A stretch of 64,000 nucleotides of DNA from Yoonia sp. SS1-5 (GTDB taxonomy: Bacteria > Pseudomonadota > Alphaproteobacteria > Rhodobacterales > Rhodobacteraceae), in the NCBI RefSeq assembly GCF_038443705.2, contig NZ_CP151767.2, positions 2,905,501-2,969,500 on the forward strand, written 5' to 3'. The position numbers and the translations under genes were made by a program. The notes below the pieces were generated by a model, which ran no database searches, was not told where the DNA came from, and saw only the letters and a program-made list of their open reading frames with translations. Numbering within the stretch: the first letter of the stretch is position 1; each line of letters begins with the position of its first letter. Of this stretch, positions 8,057 to 15,957 are shown piece after piece.

Positions 8057-8752
8057 ATGATGATCCAACAACCCAAACCCCTGACCGTAAAAAGAGATTT
8101 ACCCCGTCCAAGCGACGCACAAATTGCAGCGTTTCAGGCGATACCCACCGGCTTTGTCGCTGATGCGCTGGCTGGGCGGGGTGTGCTGGCACCTGCGATC
8201 AAACCGCTTTTGGAGGGCAACCTTCCGTTTCACGCCGCTGGTCCAGCGGTGACGGCGCATAACAGCCCCGGTGATCTTCTGGCAACCTTGGCGGCACTCA
8301 ATGACGTGCAAAAAGGCGATATCGTGGTTGCCACCGTGTGCGGGCATCAGGGAAATGCCGCTGCGGGTGATTTGGTCATGGCGATGTTGAAAAATGGTGG
8401 CGGTGCCGCGCTTGTCACCGATGGCCCGATGCGAGACCTGTCAGGTATCGTAGATGTTGGCCTTCCTGTCTGGTGTACCGGATTGAGCCCAGCCTCGCCC
8501 TCTACCTCCGGCCCCGGAACCGTTGGCCTGCCGATTCAGATCGGCGGCCAATGTGTTAGCAGTGGTGATATGATTGTGGCGGACCGTGACGGCGTTGTCG
8601 TCGTGCCGTTGGGAGAAATTGATACTGTTCTTGCGACGCTGGACACCATCCGTGCAGCAGAGGCGGCCTACGACGCTGAAATTCGTGCGGGGCGCAAAGT
8701 GTCACGAAAGGCGCTCGATGTTTTGTCGGATGGGCGCACCGATTTTCTATGA
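8057..8752 (+). CDS. RraA-like / HMG aldolase family protein
   Basis: The product is about 231 residues. The sequence matches the RraA-like fold shared by 4-hydroxy-4-methyl-2-oxoglutarate aldolases and RNase E inhibitors: GFVADALAGRG near the N-terminus, GDIVVATVCGHQGNAAAGDL in the middle, VTDGPMRDLSGI with the conserved Arg-Asp pair used for metal and substrate binding, and ADRDGVVVVP. In this setting, beside a LysR regulator and a transporter, a catabolic aldolase or decarboxylase role is more likely than RNase control. ATG 8057 is preferred because GAGG lies just upstream. Its stop overlaps the next start by four bases, so the two are co-translated. Confidence 0.75.
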   Translation: MMIQQPKPLTVKRDLPRPSDAQIAAFQAIPTGFVADALAGRGVLAPAIKPLLEGNLPFHAAGPAVTAHNSPGDLLATLAALNDVQKGDIVVATVCGHQGNAAAGDLVMAMLKNGGGAALVTDGPMRDLSGIVDVGLPVWCTGLSPASPSTSGPGTVGLPIQIGGQCVSSGDMIVADRDGVVVVPLGEIDTVLATLDTIRAAEAAYDAEIRAGRKVSRKALDVLSDGRTDFL

Positions 8753-10140
8753 TGCCAGCAGCTGACGACACCTCACCAACCCGGTGGAGCGATCTGCTCA
8801 ACAGGCATTATGCGCCAGCCCTGATCATGGTGTGCTGCGCGGTCTTGTTGCATGCGGCGGACGGTTTGCTGGTCGCCACGATGCTGCCTGTGATTGTCGC
8901 CGATATCGGCGGCCTGCACCTGATGTCGTGGGTCGTGATGCTCTATGAAGTTGGGTCGATCATCGTTCGTGTGATCAGCGGTTTCCTCCTCATCCGCTTT
9001 GGCCTGCGTCTGCCAATGGCGGGTGCAGCGCTGTTGTTTGCCTTTGGCTGCAGCCTAAGTGCACTCGCCATATTGATGCCTGTCATGCTTTGGGCACGAT
9101 TGTTTCAAGGTTTCGGAGGTGGCGGGCTCATAGCGATGTCGTTTGTTGCAGTGACGTTGTTGTTTGAACGCAAGCTAGGGGCACGCGCTATGGCACTTGT
9201 CTCAACGACATGGGCAGGTTCCGCCTTTCTTGGTCCTTTGATTGGTGGCCTCTTTGTCCAATTTGGAAATTGGCAAACGGCGTTCTGGACTTTCGGCGCT
9301 ATAGCGCTTGGCCTGTCACTGATGATGTTGCGCATCGCACCACGAAACACATCCAAATTGCCGCAAAACACCCACCTGCCGGTTACGCGGCTGCTCCTTT
9401 TGGTCGCCGGGATCATGGCCATCGCCTTCGCGGGTGAAGATGTGCAGTTGCCCAAGACGTCTGCCCTCCTGGTCGCAGGTTTCTGTTTGATCGCGCTGTT
9501 CCTGTGGCAAGACTCCCGCCAATCGACCGACAGACTCTTGCCGGTCTTTGATCCACTGCCGCGGGATCGTCCGTCTGCGATAATCGTTACGGTGGCTTTT
9601 TTTGCCGCCGCGACGATCGCGATTGGTGCCTATGCTCCCTATTTCCTTGTCACTTTGCACGGCGTAACCCCGCTAGAGGCCGGATATGTCATCGCAATAG
9701 AAGCCGTGGCATGGGCTATCACGGCCTCACTGGTTGCTGGTGGACCCGAGGCGCGGGATGTAAAACTGATCACCACGGGCCTTGGTATTGTGACAGTCGG
9801 TGTCACCGGATTGTGCATGACTATTGGCTTCGGACCGGTTTGGATGATTGCTTTCTCTGCACTTTTGCAGGGCGTTGGGTTTGGGATGGCTTGGACGTTC
9901 ATCCCTCGCCTCGCTACAAAAGGTCTATCAGATGACGAAAGCGCATTGGTCGCGGGTGCTTTGCCAACAACACAACGGATCGGCTACGCGGTCGGAGCTG
10001 CGTTTATGGGGCTAGCTGCTAATGTAGCAGGTCTAGGAGAGACGCCGCCGCATATAGCCGCAACAGCAATTTTTGCGACCGCGCTACCTCTCATCGTCGT
10101 GGGGCTCATTGGTCTTCACAGGTTCCTCAGAGCGGTATGA
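8749..10140 (+). CDS. MFS transporter, DHA-type
   Basis: The product is 463 residues with a dozen or more hydrophobic segments spread evenly, from AGLL-like helix 1 (ALIMVCCAVLLHAADGLLVATMLPVI) to the last helix near the C-terminus. The motif-A region (GFLLIRFGLRLPMAGAALL) and GGGLIAMSFVAVTLLFER place it in the drug:H+ antiporter part of the Major Facilitator Superfamily. It acts in the inner membrane. ATG 8749 overlaps the preceding stop (ATGA). With the RraA-like enzyme it probably imports or exports the same organic acid; the substrate is not readable from the sequence. Confidence 0.8.
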   Translation: MMPAADDTSPTRWSDLLNRHYAPALIMVCCAVLLHAADGLLVATMLPVIVADIGGLHLMSWVVMLYEVGSIIVRVISGFLLIRFGLRLPMAGAALLFAFGCSLSALAILMPVMLWARLFQGFGGGGLIAMSFVAVTLLFERKLGARAMALVSTTWAGSAFLGPLIGGLFVQFGNWQTAFWTFGAIALGLSLMMLRIAPRNTSKLPQNTHLPVTRLLLLVAGIMAIAFAGEDVQLPKTSALLVAGFCLIALFLWQDSRQSTDRLLPVFDPLPRDRPSAIIVTVAFFAAATIAIGAYAPYFLVTLHGVTPLEAGYVIAIEAVAWAITASLVAGGPEARDVKLITTGLGIVTVGVTGLCMTIGFGPVWMIAFSALLQGVGFGMAWTFIPRLATKGLSDDESALVAGALPTTQRIGYAVGAAFMGLAANVAGLGETPPHIAATAIFATALPLIVVGLIGLHRFLRAV

Positions 10141-10572
10141 CCGAAACCAATCATATGCAGACATTGGTGCGTTGACAGAAATGTCCCGCATTGCGTAAAT
10201 CCGTGTGCTTTGCAGCGAAGGGTCTGCTGTGATCCCTGAAAACGTCCTCGTTTCTGGCTAGAGTTTTCCGCTAGATTTCCCTTGGCTGGGAGAGGAGCGG
10301 ATGACGATGAAAGCATCCAAATTCACGGAAGCGCAGAAGGCGTTCATCATCAAGCAAGGCGACGAAGGCACGCCATTTGCTGAGATTTGTCGGAAGGCTG
10401 GGATCAGCCAAGCGACGTACTTCAATTGGAACAAGAAGTACGCCGGTATGTTGCCGACGGACATGAAGAAGCTGCGTGAGCTGGAAGACGAGAACAGACG
10501 GCTGAAGAAGATCGTCGCGGATCTGGCTCTGGACAAAGAAATGCTTCAGGATGTCATCAAGCGAAAGCTCGT

Positions 10573-10611
10573 CGCCATTGTCGCTTGGACCAATGGCGCA
10601 ACAATGACGAC
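10573..10611. repeat. Palindromic insertion, family 2, copy D
   Basis: An insertion of about 35-38 bases follows the IKRKL codons of the second IS3. It reads CGCCATTGTCGCTTGGACCA then ATGGCGCAACAATGACG, an imperfect hairpin with an inner TTGG-A-CCAA. It shares the core GCTYGGACCARTGGCGCAAC with copy E, and almost the whole length with the reverse of copy F. Confidence 0.85.
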
Positions 10612-10676
10612 CCTGCTCGCAAGAGAACGCTGGTCGACGAGATCACGGCTGATTGGCGAGTATCGATCCGGAGGGG

Positions 10677-10720
10677 TTGCCAATGGTTGCGCCACTGGTC
10701 CGAGCAACCATTGGCGACGG
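10677..10720. repeat. Palindromic insertion, family 2, copy E
   Basis: A perfect 11-bp stem CCAATGGTTGC (10680-10690) pairs with GCAACCATTGG (10704-10714) around a 13-base loop. It interrupts the transposase after the codons for IRRGC. In reverse orientation its core matches copy D, while the outer stem differs on both sides so that pairing is kept. Confidence 0.85.
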
Positions 10721-10765
10721 TCTCATCCGGTGCGGTCCGCGGACATATCGGTACAAGTTTCCCCT

Positions 10766-10800
10766 CTCGGCAGATTGCGTTGCAATCGCCTACCGGGCAG
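10766..10800. repeat. Palindromic insertion, family 1, copy C (diverged)
   Basis: The hairpin GATTGC (10773-10778), GTT loop, GCAATC (10782-10787) is followed by GCCTACCGGGCAG. The reverse complement begins CTGCCCGGTAGGCGA, matching the arm CTGCCCGGCAGTCGA of copies A and B in 13 of 15 positions, but the stem is different. It lies in a region where transposase homology is lost, so exact edges are uncertain. Confidence 0.6.
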
Positions 10801-11566
10801 CGGTGCGACGCGACGAGGCCGCGTTAGAATAGCGGATAAAGGAGATTTGTGAGACATGCGTGCGGTTTGGCTATCGGCGCGTCCATGTGCTTCTGCGTCG
10901 GGAGGGTTGGGAGATCAACGCAAAGAAAACCTATCGTGTTTACAAGGAATTGGGCATGCAGCTGCGCAACAAGACACCCAAGCGGCGTGTAAAGGCGAAG
11001 CTTCGCGAAGATCGCAAAGAGGCGGTGAATCCAAATGATGTTTGGGCGGTGGACTTCGTGCGCGACCAACTGGCCACAGGGCGCAAGATACGCATCCTGA
11101 CAGTCGTCGACACGTTCTCTCGCTACGTGCCAGCGCTAGACGCACGGTTTAGCTATAAGGGCGAAGACGTCGTTGCGACTTTGGATCGTATCTGCCGCAA
11201 GACCGGCTATCCCAAGACAATTAGGGTCGATAATGGCAGCGAATTTGTCTCTCGTGACATGGATTTTTGGGCTTACCAACGGAACGTCACACTGGACGTC
11301 TCAAGGCCGGGAAAGCCGACCGACAATGCCTACATCGAAGCGTTCAACAGCAAACTCCGATCCGAATGCCTGAACGCTCATTGGTTCATGGGCCTTTAAG
11401 ATACGGCCAAAAAGTTGGAGGCTTGGCGTAGAGACTACAACGAAGAAAGACCGCACAGCGCAATCGGGAACAACGTCCCAGCTGCGCTCATGAAATTGCC
11501 AGGCGCATCCAGCCCGTCTGTGTGATCAAAGGGCGGAAAACCTAACCCCAAGCGGGGACACTTTCG

Positions 11567-11718
11567 GTAGCACAGCAACACCCAGCAAACTCTCGTCATA
11601 AATGAGGGAGCTTCGGGCGGCAGATCACTGCGACTGCGCTGCCTTTGGACTGATGGTTCCAAAACGCGCTTGATAGCTAGAAGGCTCTGCAAGACCCAAC
11701 TTGCCGCCGAAGCTTGGC
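11567..11718. other. Non-coding stretch at island edge
   Basis: No gene is supported here. It lies between the right end of the second IS3 element and the 21-bp tandem repeats and is probably remnant DNA. Confidence 0.4.
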
Positions 11719-11781
11719 AAAGTTCAAAACTAAGTGTCGAAAAGTTCGAAAACTGTGTCGAAAGTTCACAACTAACTGTCG
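11719..11781. repeat. Three tandem 21-bp repeats, solo IS end
   Basis: Three units with exact 21-base period: AAAGTTCAAAACTAAGTGTC(G) at 11719, AAAAGTTCGAAAACTGTGTC(G) at 11740, AAAGTTCACAACTAACTGTC(G) at 11761. They are followed by a TGTCGTTCGACA palindrome. Such repeated AAGTTC-AACT-TGTCG blocks ending in a short palindrome resemble the tip of an IS21-family element; no matching transposase is adjacent. They lie about 20 bases from the 3' end of the tRNA-Lys gene, marking the island boundary. The IS assignment is inferred. Confidence 0.55.
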
Positions 11782-11799
11782 TTCGACAATTTAGAAGAA

Positions 11800-11875
11800 T
11801 GGTGAGCCGTGATGGGTTCGAACCATCGACCTACTGATTAAAAGTCAGTTGCTCTACCAACTGAGCTAACGGCCC
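11800..11875 (-). tRNA. tRNA-Lys (anticodon TTT)
   Basis: On the minus strand the sequence folds as a cloverleaf: acceptor GGGCCGT pairs with ACGGCTC, D arm TAGCTCAGTTGGTAGAGCA, anticodon stem CTGAC-TTTTAAT-C..., and the T loop GGTTCGAACC. The anticodon is TTT. The CCA end is encoded (11800-11802). The 3' end faces the accessory island, the usual orientation for an integration target. Confidence 0.95.
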
Positions 11876-11961
11876 ACGTGACGCGTGTCTTAGAAAGCCG
11901 GCCAAGCAGGGTCAACCCCCAAAAGACGTGATGGCTGGATAAGTTGAAACCCATTGTCTAT

Positions 11962-12786
11962 ATGCCGCTCATGGACTCGCAGGTTTCGAATACGTTGCCC
12001 TTTATGAAGATGCATGGGCTTGGCAATGACTTTGTCGTGGTTGACGAAAGGGGCGCGCCGCCTCGCGTCGATGCGGCCATCGCCACACGCATTGCGGATC
12101 GCCACCGTGGCGTCGGGTTTGATCAGCTGGCGGTGATGTCAGAGACCGAGAATGCGGATATTCGACTGACGTTCTGGAATAGCGACGGGTCTATCTCGGG
12201 CGCTTGTGGTAACGCAACCCGCTGCATCGCGCGTCACTTGATGGATGAGACCGGCAAGACCAGCGTTGTGATCGAGACCGCGCGGGGGCTTCTTCAGGCC
12301 AAAGATGCTGGCGGAGGCCAGACATCAGTAAATATGGGGCAGCCGCAGCTTGATTGGGCCGACATACCCTTGGCTGAGGCGATGGATACGCTTCAACTGC
12401 CAATCGCAGGCGAACCGGTCGCAACGGGCATGGGCAACCCACATTGCACATTCTTCGTGCCGGATGCGGACGCTGTTGATCTGGCCGCCCGTGGGGCCGA
12501 AATGGAACGACATCCGCTGTTCCCGGCGCGCACGAATGTTCAGTTTGCGAGCTTGATCGGGCCGAACCGGTTGCGCATGCGCGTTTGGGAAAGGGGGGCG
12601 GGTGTCACCTTGGCATCGGGATCCTCATCTTGTGCGACGGCGGTTGCCGCGGCCCGGCGTGGCCTGACGGGGCGGGATGTGCAGATCATGCTTGATGGCG
12701 GCACGTTGTCGGTACAGTGGGCCGAAGATGGCGTCTGGATGACGGGGCCCACGGCTCATGTGTTCGACGGTGTGTGGCGGGGCTGA
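11962..12786 (+). CDS. dapF: Diaminopimelate epimerase
   Basis: DapF converts LL- to meso-diaminopimelate for lysine and peptidoglycan synthesis in the cytoplasm. The diagnostic start [19 protein letters not shown] is near the N-terminus. The first catalytic Cys lies in [10 protein letters not shown] and the second in [17 protein letters not shown]. Total length of about 275 residues is normal. Start choice is uncertain: ATGs at 11962, 11971 and 12004 and a TTG at 11944 are all in frame without a clear ribosome binding site. It is followed six bases later by mtaB. It is the first core gene after tRNA-Lys. Confidence 0.95.
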   Translation: MPLMDSQVSNTLPFMKMHGLGNDFVVVDERGAPPRVDAAIATRIADRHRGVGFDQLAVMSETENADIRLTFWNSDGSISGACGNATRCIARHLMDETGKTSVVIETARGLLQAKDAGGGQTSVNMGQPQLDWADIPLAEAMDTLQLPIAGEPVATGMGNPHCTFFVPDADAVDLAARGAEMERHPLFPARTNVQFASLIGPNRLRMRVWERGAGVTLASGSSSCATAVAAARRGLTGRDVQIMLDGGTLSVQWAEDGVWMTGPTAHVFDGVWRG

Positions 12787-12792
12787 TCACCA

Positions 12793-14046
12793 ATGAAAAC
12801 CCCGATTTTTTCAAATCACGGTTGCAGGTTGAACGCCTACGAGACCGAAGCGATGAAAGAGCTCGCCGCTGCATCGGGTGTCGAGAATGCAGTGATCGTA
12901 AATACATGCGCCGTGACGTCAGAGGCCGTGCGCAAGGCGAGGCAGGATATACGCAAACTCGGCCGAGAAAATCCGGGCGCGACGATCATTGTCACCGGGT
13001 GTGCGGCACAAACCACGCCTGAGGTGTTCGGCCAGATGGACGAGGTTGATGTTGTGCTGGGGAACACCGAAAAGATGAACCCGGCCACTTGGGCGCAATT
13101 GGCCCCGGACCTGATTGGGCAGACGGAGCCTGTTCAGGTTGATGATATCATGTCTGTTTCTGAAACGGCCGGTCACCTTATTGATGGCTTTGGCACAAGA
13201 AGCCGGGCCTATGTTCAGGTGCAGAACGGGTGTGATCACCGCTGTACCTTTTGCATCATACCCTATGGTCGCGGCAATTCGCGGTCGGTGCCGGCCGGTG
13301 TTGTTGTGGATCAGATCAAGCGCCTTGTGGACCGGGGTTATAATGAAGTTGTCCTGACCGGTGTGGATTTGACCAGTTGGGGTGCTGATCTGCCAGCACA
13401 ACCCAAGTTGGGCGATCTGGTGATGCGCATCCTGCGGTTGGTGCCGGACTTGCCGCGCCTGCGTATCAGCTCGATCGACAGCATCGAGGTTGATGAAAGC
13501 CTGATGGCCGCGATTGCGACGGAAACCCGGCTGATGCCTCATCTGCACTTGTCGCTCCAGCATGGTGATGACCTCATCCTGAAACGGATGAAGCGCCGCC
13601 ATCTGCGGGATGATGCCATTCGTTTTTGCGAGGATGCCAAGGCTGTTCGGCCCGATATGACCTTTGGCGCTGATATCATCGCCGGATTTCCGACAGAGAC
13701 GGATGCGATGTTCGCGCAGTCGCTCGACCTGGTAGAGGCGTGCGATCTGACCTGGCTGCATGTGTTTCCCTATTCCCCCAGACCGGGCACCCCGGCCGCG
13801 CGGATGCCGCAGGTTGACGGCAAGGCGATCAAGGACCGGGCCGCAAGGTTGCGTGCCGCCGGGCGCGCCCGCGTGGCCGCCCATCTGGCCGCGCAGCCGG
13901 GCAAAACGCATCAGGTCCTGATGGAAAACGCCCGCATGGGACGCACAGCGCAATTTGCAGAGGTGACTTTTTCTGCCGATCAGCCGGAAAGCCAGATCGT
14001 CAACGCACTGATTACCGGTGTCGCCGGTGATCAGCTGACCGCCTAG
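12793..14046 (+). CDS. mtaB: tRNA threonylcarbamoyladenosine methylthiotransferase
   Basis: MtaB is a radical-SAM enzyme that adds a methylthio group to t6A37 of tRNAs reading ANN codons. The 417 residues include the N-terminal [4Fe-4S] cysteines (SNHGCRLN, NTCAVT, TGCAAQ), the radical-SAM motif CDHRCTFC within QNGCDHRCTFCIIPYGRGNS, and SLQHGDDLILKRMKRRH. The GRGNSRS signature separates it from MiaB and RimO. The C-terminal TRAM-like part is shorter than in MiaB. It lies directly behind dapF and ahead of two glutathione-transferase genes, probably in one transcript. Confidence 0.93.
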   Translation: MKTPIFSNHGCRLNAYETEAMKELAAASGVENAVIVNTCAVTSEAVRKARQDIRKLGRENPGATIIVTGCAAQTTPEVFGQMDEVDVVLGNTEKMNPATWAQLAPDLIGQTEPVQVDDIMSVSETAGHLIDGFGTRSRAYVQVQNGCDHRCTFCIIPYGRGNSRSVPAGVVVDQIKRLVDRGYNEVVLTGVDLTSWGADLPAQPKLGDLVMRILRLVPDLPRLRISSIDSIEVDESLMAAIATETRLMPHLHLSLQHGDDLILKRMKRRHLRDDAIRFCEDAKAVRPDMTFGADIIAGFPTETDAMFAQSLDLVEACDLTWLHVFPYSPRPGTPAARMPQVDGKAIKDRAARLRAAGRARVAAHLAAQPGKTHQVLMENARMGRTAQFAEVTFSADQPESQIVNALITGVAGDQLTA

Positions 14047-14048
14047 CG

Positions 14049-14684
14049 ATGTCAGAAAGGCCGATCCTGTGGTCCTTTCGCCGGTGCCCCTATGCCATGC
14101 GGGCCAGGCTTGCGATCCGCGCAAGCGGTGTGCCGGTCGTTCTGCGCGAGATTGTGTTGCGGGACAAACCAACGGCCTTTCTGGATGCCTCGCCCAAAGG
14201 AACGGTTCCCGTCATTCAGGCGAACACGGGCGTTATCGAGGAAAGCCGCGACATCATGATCTGGGCGCTTTCGCAGAACGACCCGGCCCATTGGTTGGAC
14301 GTCCCTCAAGACGGCCACGCTTTGATCGACCAATGCGATGGCCCGTTTAAGGCTGCCCTTGATCACACCAAATACGCGGTCCGCTTTCCTGATCGTGATC
14401 CGGCGGAAGAGCGTGAAAAGGCGATGGTCTTCCTGCGCGATCTGAATGCGCGTCTGACGGAACATCGCTTTCTGATGGGGCCTGACATCCGCCTGCCTGA
14501 TATGGCGATTTTCCCATTTGTCCGCCAATTTGCAAACACGGATCGGGCTTGGTTTGACGCGCAGGGTTTGCTGTCGCTGACCGCGTGGCTGGATGGATTG
14601 CTTGCCTCGGCCGATTTTCTGGCAATCATGGCAAAATATCAGCCATGGCAGCCGGGGCAGGACCCGGTCAATTTTCCACCTTAG
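14049..14684 (+). CDS. Glutathione S-transferase family protein
   Basis: The product is 211 residues. The N-terminal thioredoxin-like domain starts ILWSFRRCPYAMRARLAIRA, with a CPY motif like glutaredoxin-type (omega-like) transferases that use a catalytic Cys. SPKGTVPV contains the cis-Pro and ESRDIM the glutathione-binding Glu-Ser. The rest is the helical C-terminal domain. It starts two bases after the mtaB stop. The substrate is unknown; a deglutathionylation or disulfide-reductase role fits the Cys motif. Confidence 0.85.
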   Translation: MSERPILWSFRRCPYAMRARLAIRASGVPVVLREIVLRDKPTAFLDASPKGTVPVIQANTGVIEESRDIMIWALSQNDPAHWLDVPQDGHALIDQCDGPFKAALDHTKYAVRFPDRDPAEEREKAMVFLRDLNARLTEHRFLMGPDIRLPDMAIFPFVRQFANTDRAWFDAQGLLSLTAWLDGLLASADFLAIMAKYQPWQPGQDPVNFPP

Positions 14685-14703
14685 CCCACACGGAGTGCCT
14701 GAA

Positions 14704-15306
14704 ATGAAATTGTTGATGTCACCACCGTCGCCGTTTGTACGCAAGGTGCGCGTTGTTCTGCGTGAAACGGGCTTGATCGACACCATTGAGGAAGTTGCCG
14801 TCACGACGACGCCCCTCGCCTCTGACCCCGATGTGTCGGCTGCGAATCCCTTGGCAAAGATACCGGTGCTTATTCGCGATGACGGCCCTGCCATCTACGA
14901 TAGCCGGGTCATTAACCGATTTCTGAATACACATGCGCAGGCCAATCTCTATCCCGAGGGGCGTCTTTGGGAAATCCTGACGCTTGAGGCAACCGCTGAT
15001 GCGATCATGGAGGCCGCCGTCGGGATGACCTACGAGATGCGGTATCGCGAGGCGGCGGCGCAATCGCCCGCCTGGCTGGATGCACAATGGGCCAAGGTCG
15101 ACCGGGCCACCCGGGCGATCAGCACGCGATGGATGAGCCACTTGTCCGGCCCGCTGAATATTGGCCAGATCGGTGTTGCCTGTGCCTTGTCATATCTTGA
15201 TTTGCGCCATGATGCCCGCGGGTGGCGCGCAGGCAATGACACATTGGCCGCTTGGCACGCGGCCTTTGCACAGCGTCAAAGCATGTTGGATACAGCCGTC
15301 AGCTGA
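14704..15306 (+). CDS. Glutathione S-transferase
   Basis: The product is 200 residues starting at ATG 14704. The N-terminus MKLLMSPPSPFVRKVRVVLRE has the SPFVRKV motif of beta/zeta-like bacterial transferases. PLAKIPVL carries the conserved cis-Pro and YDSRVI the glutathione-binding Asp-Ser. It follows the preceding GST by 20 bases, making a tandem pair of dissimilar GSTs. Role in detoxification or ring cleavage cannot be told from sequence. Confidence 0.85.
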   Translation: MKLLMSPPSPFVRKVRVVLRETGLIDTIEEVAVTTTPLASDPDVSAANPLAKIPVLIRDDGPAIYDSRVINRFLNTHAQANLYPEGRLWEILTLEATADAIMEAAVGMTYEMRYREAAAQSPAWLDAQWAKVDRATRAISTRWMSHLSGPLNIGQIGVACALSYLDLRHDARGWRAGNDTLAAWHAAFAQRQSMLDTAVS

Positions 15307-15957
15307 TCAGAAGTTGAAGCTGACCCCGAGGTTCACGGCATTTGTGACAATGTCGGTTTCCAAGGTCCCGCCTGTATCCAGGTCAGCGGTGTTGGCGGAA
15401 TATGTCCCTTTATACTCGCCAAAAACGGACCATTGATCATTGATCGGAACACTCGCGCCCGCGATCCATGTAGCGGCCGGACCGGTCAGCTGGTAGCCAA
15501 ACGTTTCGGAATCGCCATTTGTCACCTCAACATGCGGAACTGACAGCCCAACGCCGCCGCCCACATAGGGTGACACCTCGCCAAACGCTGCGTTCCAGCG
15601 CCGGTAGGCATTGACGGTCAGGGTATTCAGGCCGTCGGTGAATTCCAGCACATCGTAACCAGCTGGCAGTTCATCATCTTTCGGATAGACCTTGTTATGC
15701 GCAAAATCGAGCCCGTATCCAAAAGTCGGCGACTGCCACTTGGTGGCGCGCAACCCGTAGTAAGGCGGCGCCGTTGTTGAACGCCCTTCCCAGTCAATGG
15801 ACAGATCGTCATCAGCGATTTCGTCATCGTTGCGAATCGAAACGTCTGACGGTTGGGCGGATTGCAGGCCGCCATAAAAGCTCAATTCCACCTCTGCTGT
15901 CGCAGCGGCAGGCAGGCCAAAGACCAGAAAAGAGAGCGCAAGCGCACGTGTCATCAC
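15307..15957 (-). CDS. Outer-membrane beta-barrel protein
   Basis: The product is 216 residues. A signal peptide (ALALSFLVFGLPAAATA) is followed by alternating beta-strand sequence rich in aromatic and Gly residues, ending in FNF; a C-terminal Phe is the normal outer-membrane insertion signal. It resembles the small eight-stranded barrels of the Rhodobacteraceae (OmpA-like/Omp25-like), including SPYVGGGVGLSVPHVE, often annotated lipid A-related or porin-like without evidence. It converges with the GST gene. An ATG two codons from the start is equally possible. Confidence 0.75.
   Translation of the reverse strand: MMTRALALSFLVFGLPAAATAEVELSFYGGLQSAQPSDVSIRNDDEIADDDLSIDWEGRSTTAPPYYGLRATKWQSPTFGYGLDFAHNKVYPKDDELPAGYDVLEFTDGLNTLTVNAYRRWNAAFGEVSPYVGGGVGLSVPHVEVTNGDSETFGYQLTGPAATWIAGASVPINDQWSVFGEYKGTYSANTADLDTGGTLETDIVTNAVNLGVSFNF

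Larger units (their letters stand above)
10301..11524 (+). pseudogene. IS3 orfAB transposase, broken
   Basis: OrfA is intact in its first 90 residues: the HTH (KASKFTEAQKAFIIKQGDEG ... EICRKAGISQATYFNWNKKY) and the leucine-zipper-like LRELEDENRRLKKIVADLALDKEML. Right after IKRKL a palindrome is inserted. Pieces of orfB follow (RKRTLVDEI..., then two further insertions). From about 10815 the frame reads RIKEICETxVRFGYRRVHVLLRREGW through the DDE core (NDVWAVDFVRDQL; RVDNGSEFVSRD; GKPTDNAYIEAFNSKLRSECL). Extra stops are TAG at about 10830 (His expected) and TAA at 11397. The original end is near 11524. Confidence 0.8.
10237..11566 (+). mobile_element. IS3-family element, second (distinct) copy, inactivated
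   Basis: Terminal inverted repeats are visible: GTCCTCGTTTCTGGCTAGAG near 10244 on the left corresponds to the reverse complement of the right tip near 11535-11566 (GTCCCCGCTTGGGGTTAG), both ending in GTTTTCCGC/TTTTCCGC. It encodes orfA and orfB different from those of the first IS3 element. Three palindromic insertions (about 10573-10611, 10677-10720 and 10766-10800) and two nonsense codons break the transposase. Confidence 0.7.

Noticed and set aside
8057..8752. RNase E inhibitor RraA
   Set aside because: Context (LysR regulator, MFS transporter) and conserved Arg-Asp favour a metabolic aldolase-like role; the name rraA is therefore not assigned.
11719..11781. Possible CRISPR or iteron array
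   Set aside because: Only three contiguous units without spacers and no cas or rep gene; it fits an IS tip better.
12919..14172. 417-codon open frame on the minus strand antisense to mtaB
   Set aside because: The plus-strand frame is a clear MtaB with all cysteine motifs; the antisense frame has no recognisable protein and is a by-product of high GC codon use.
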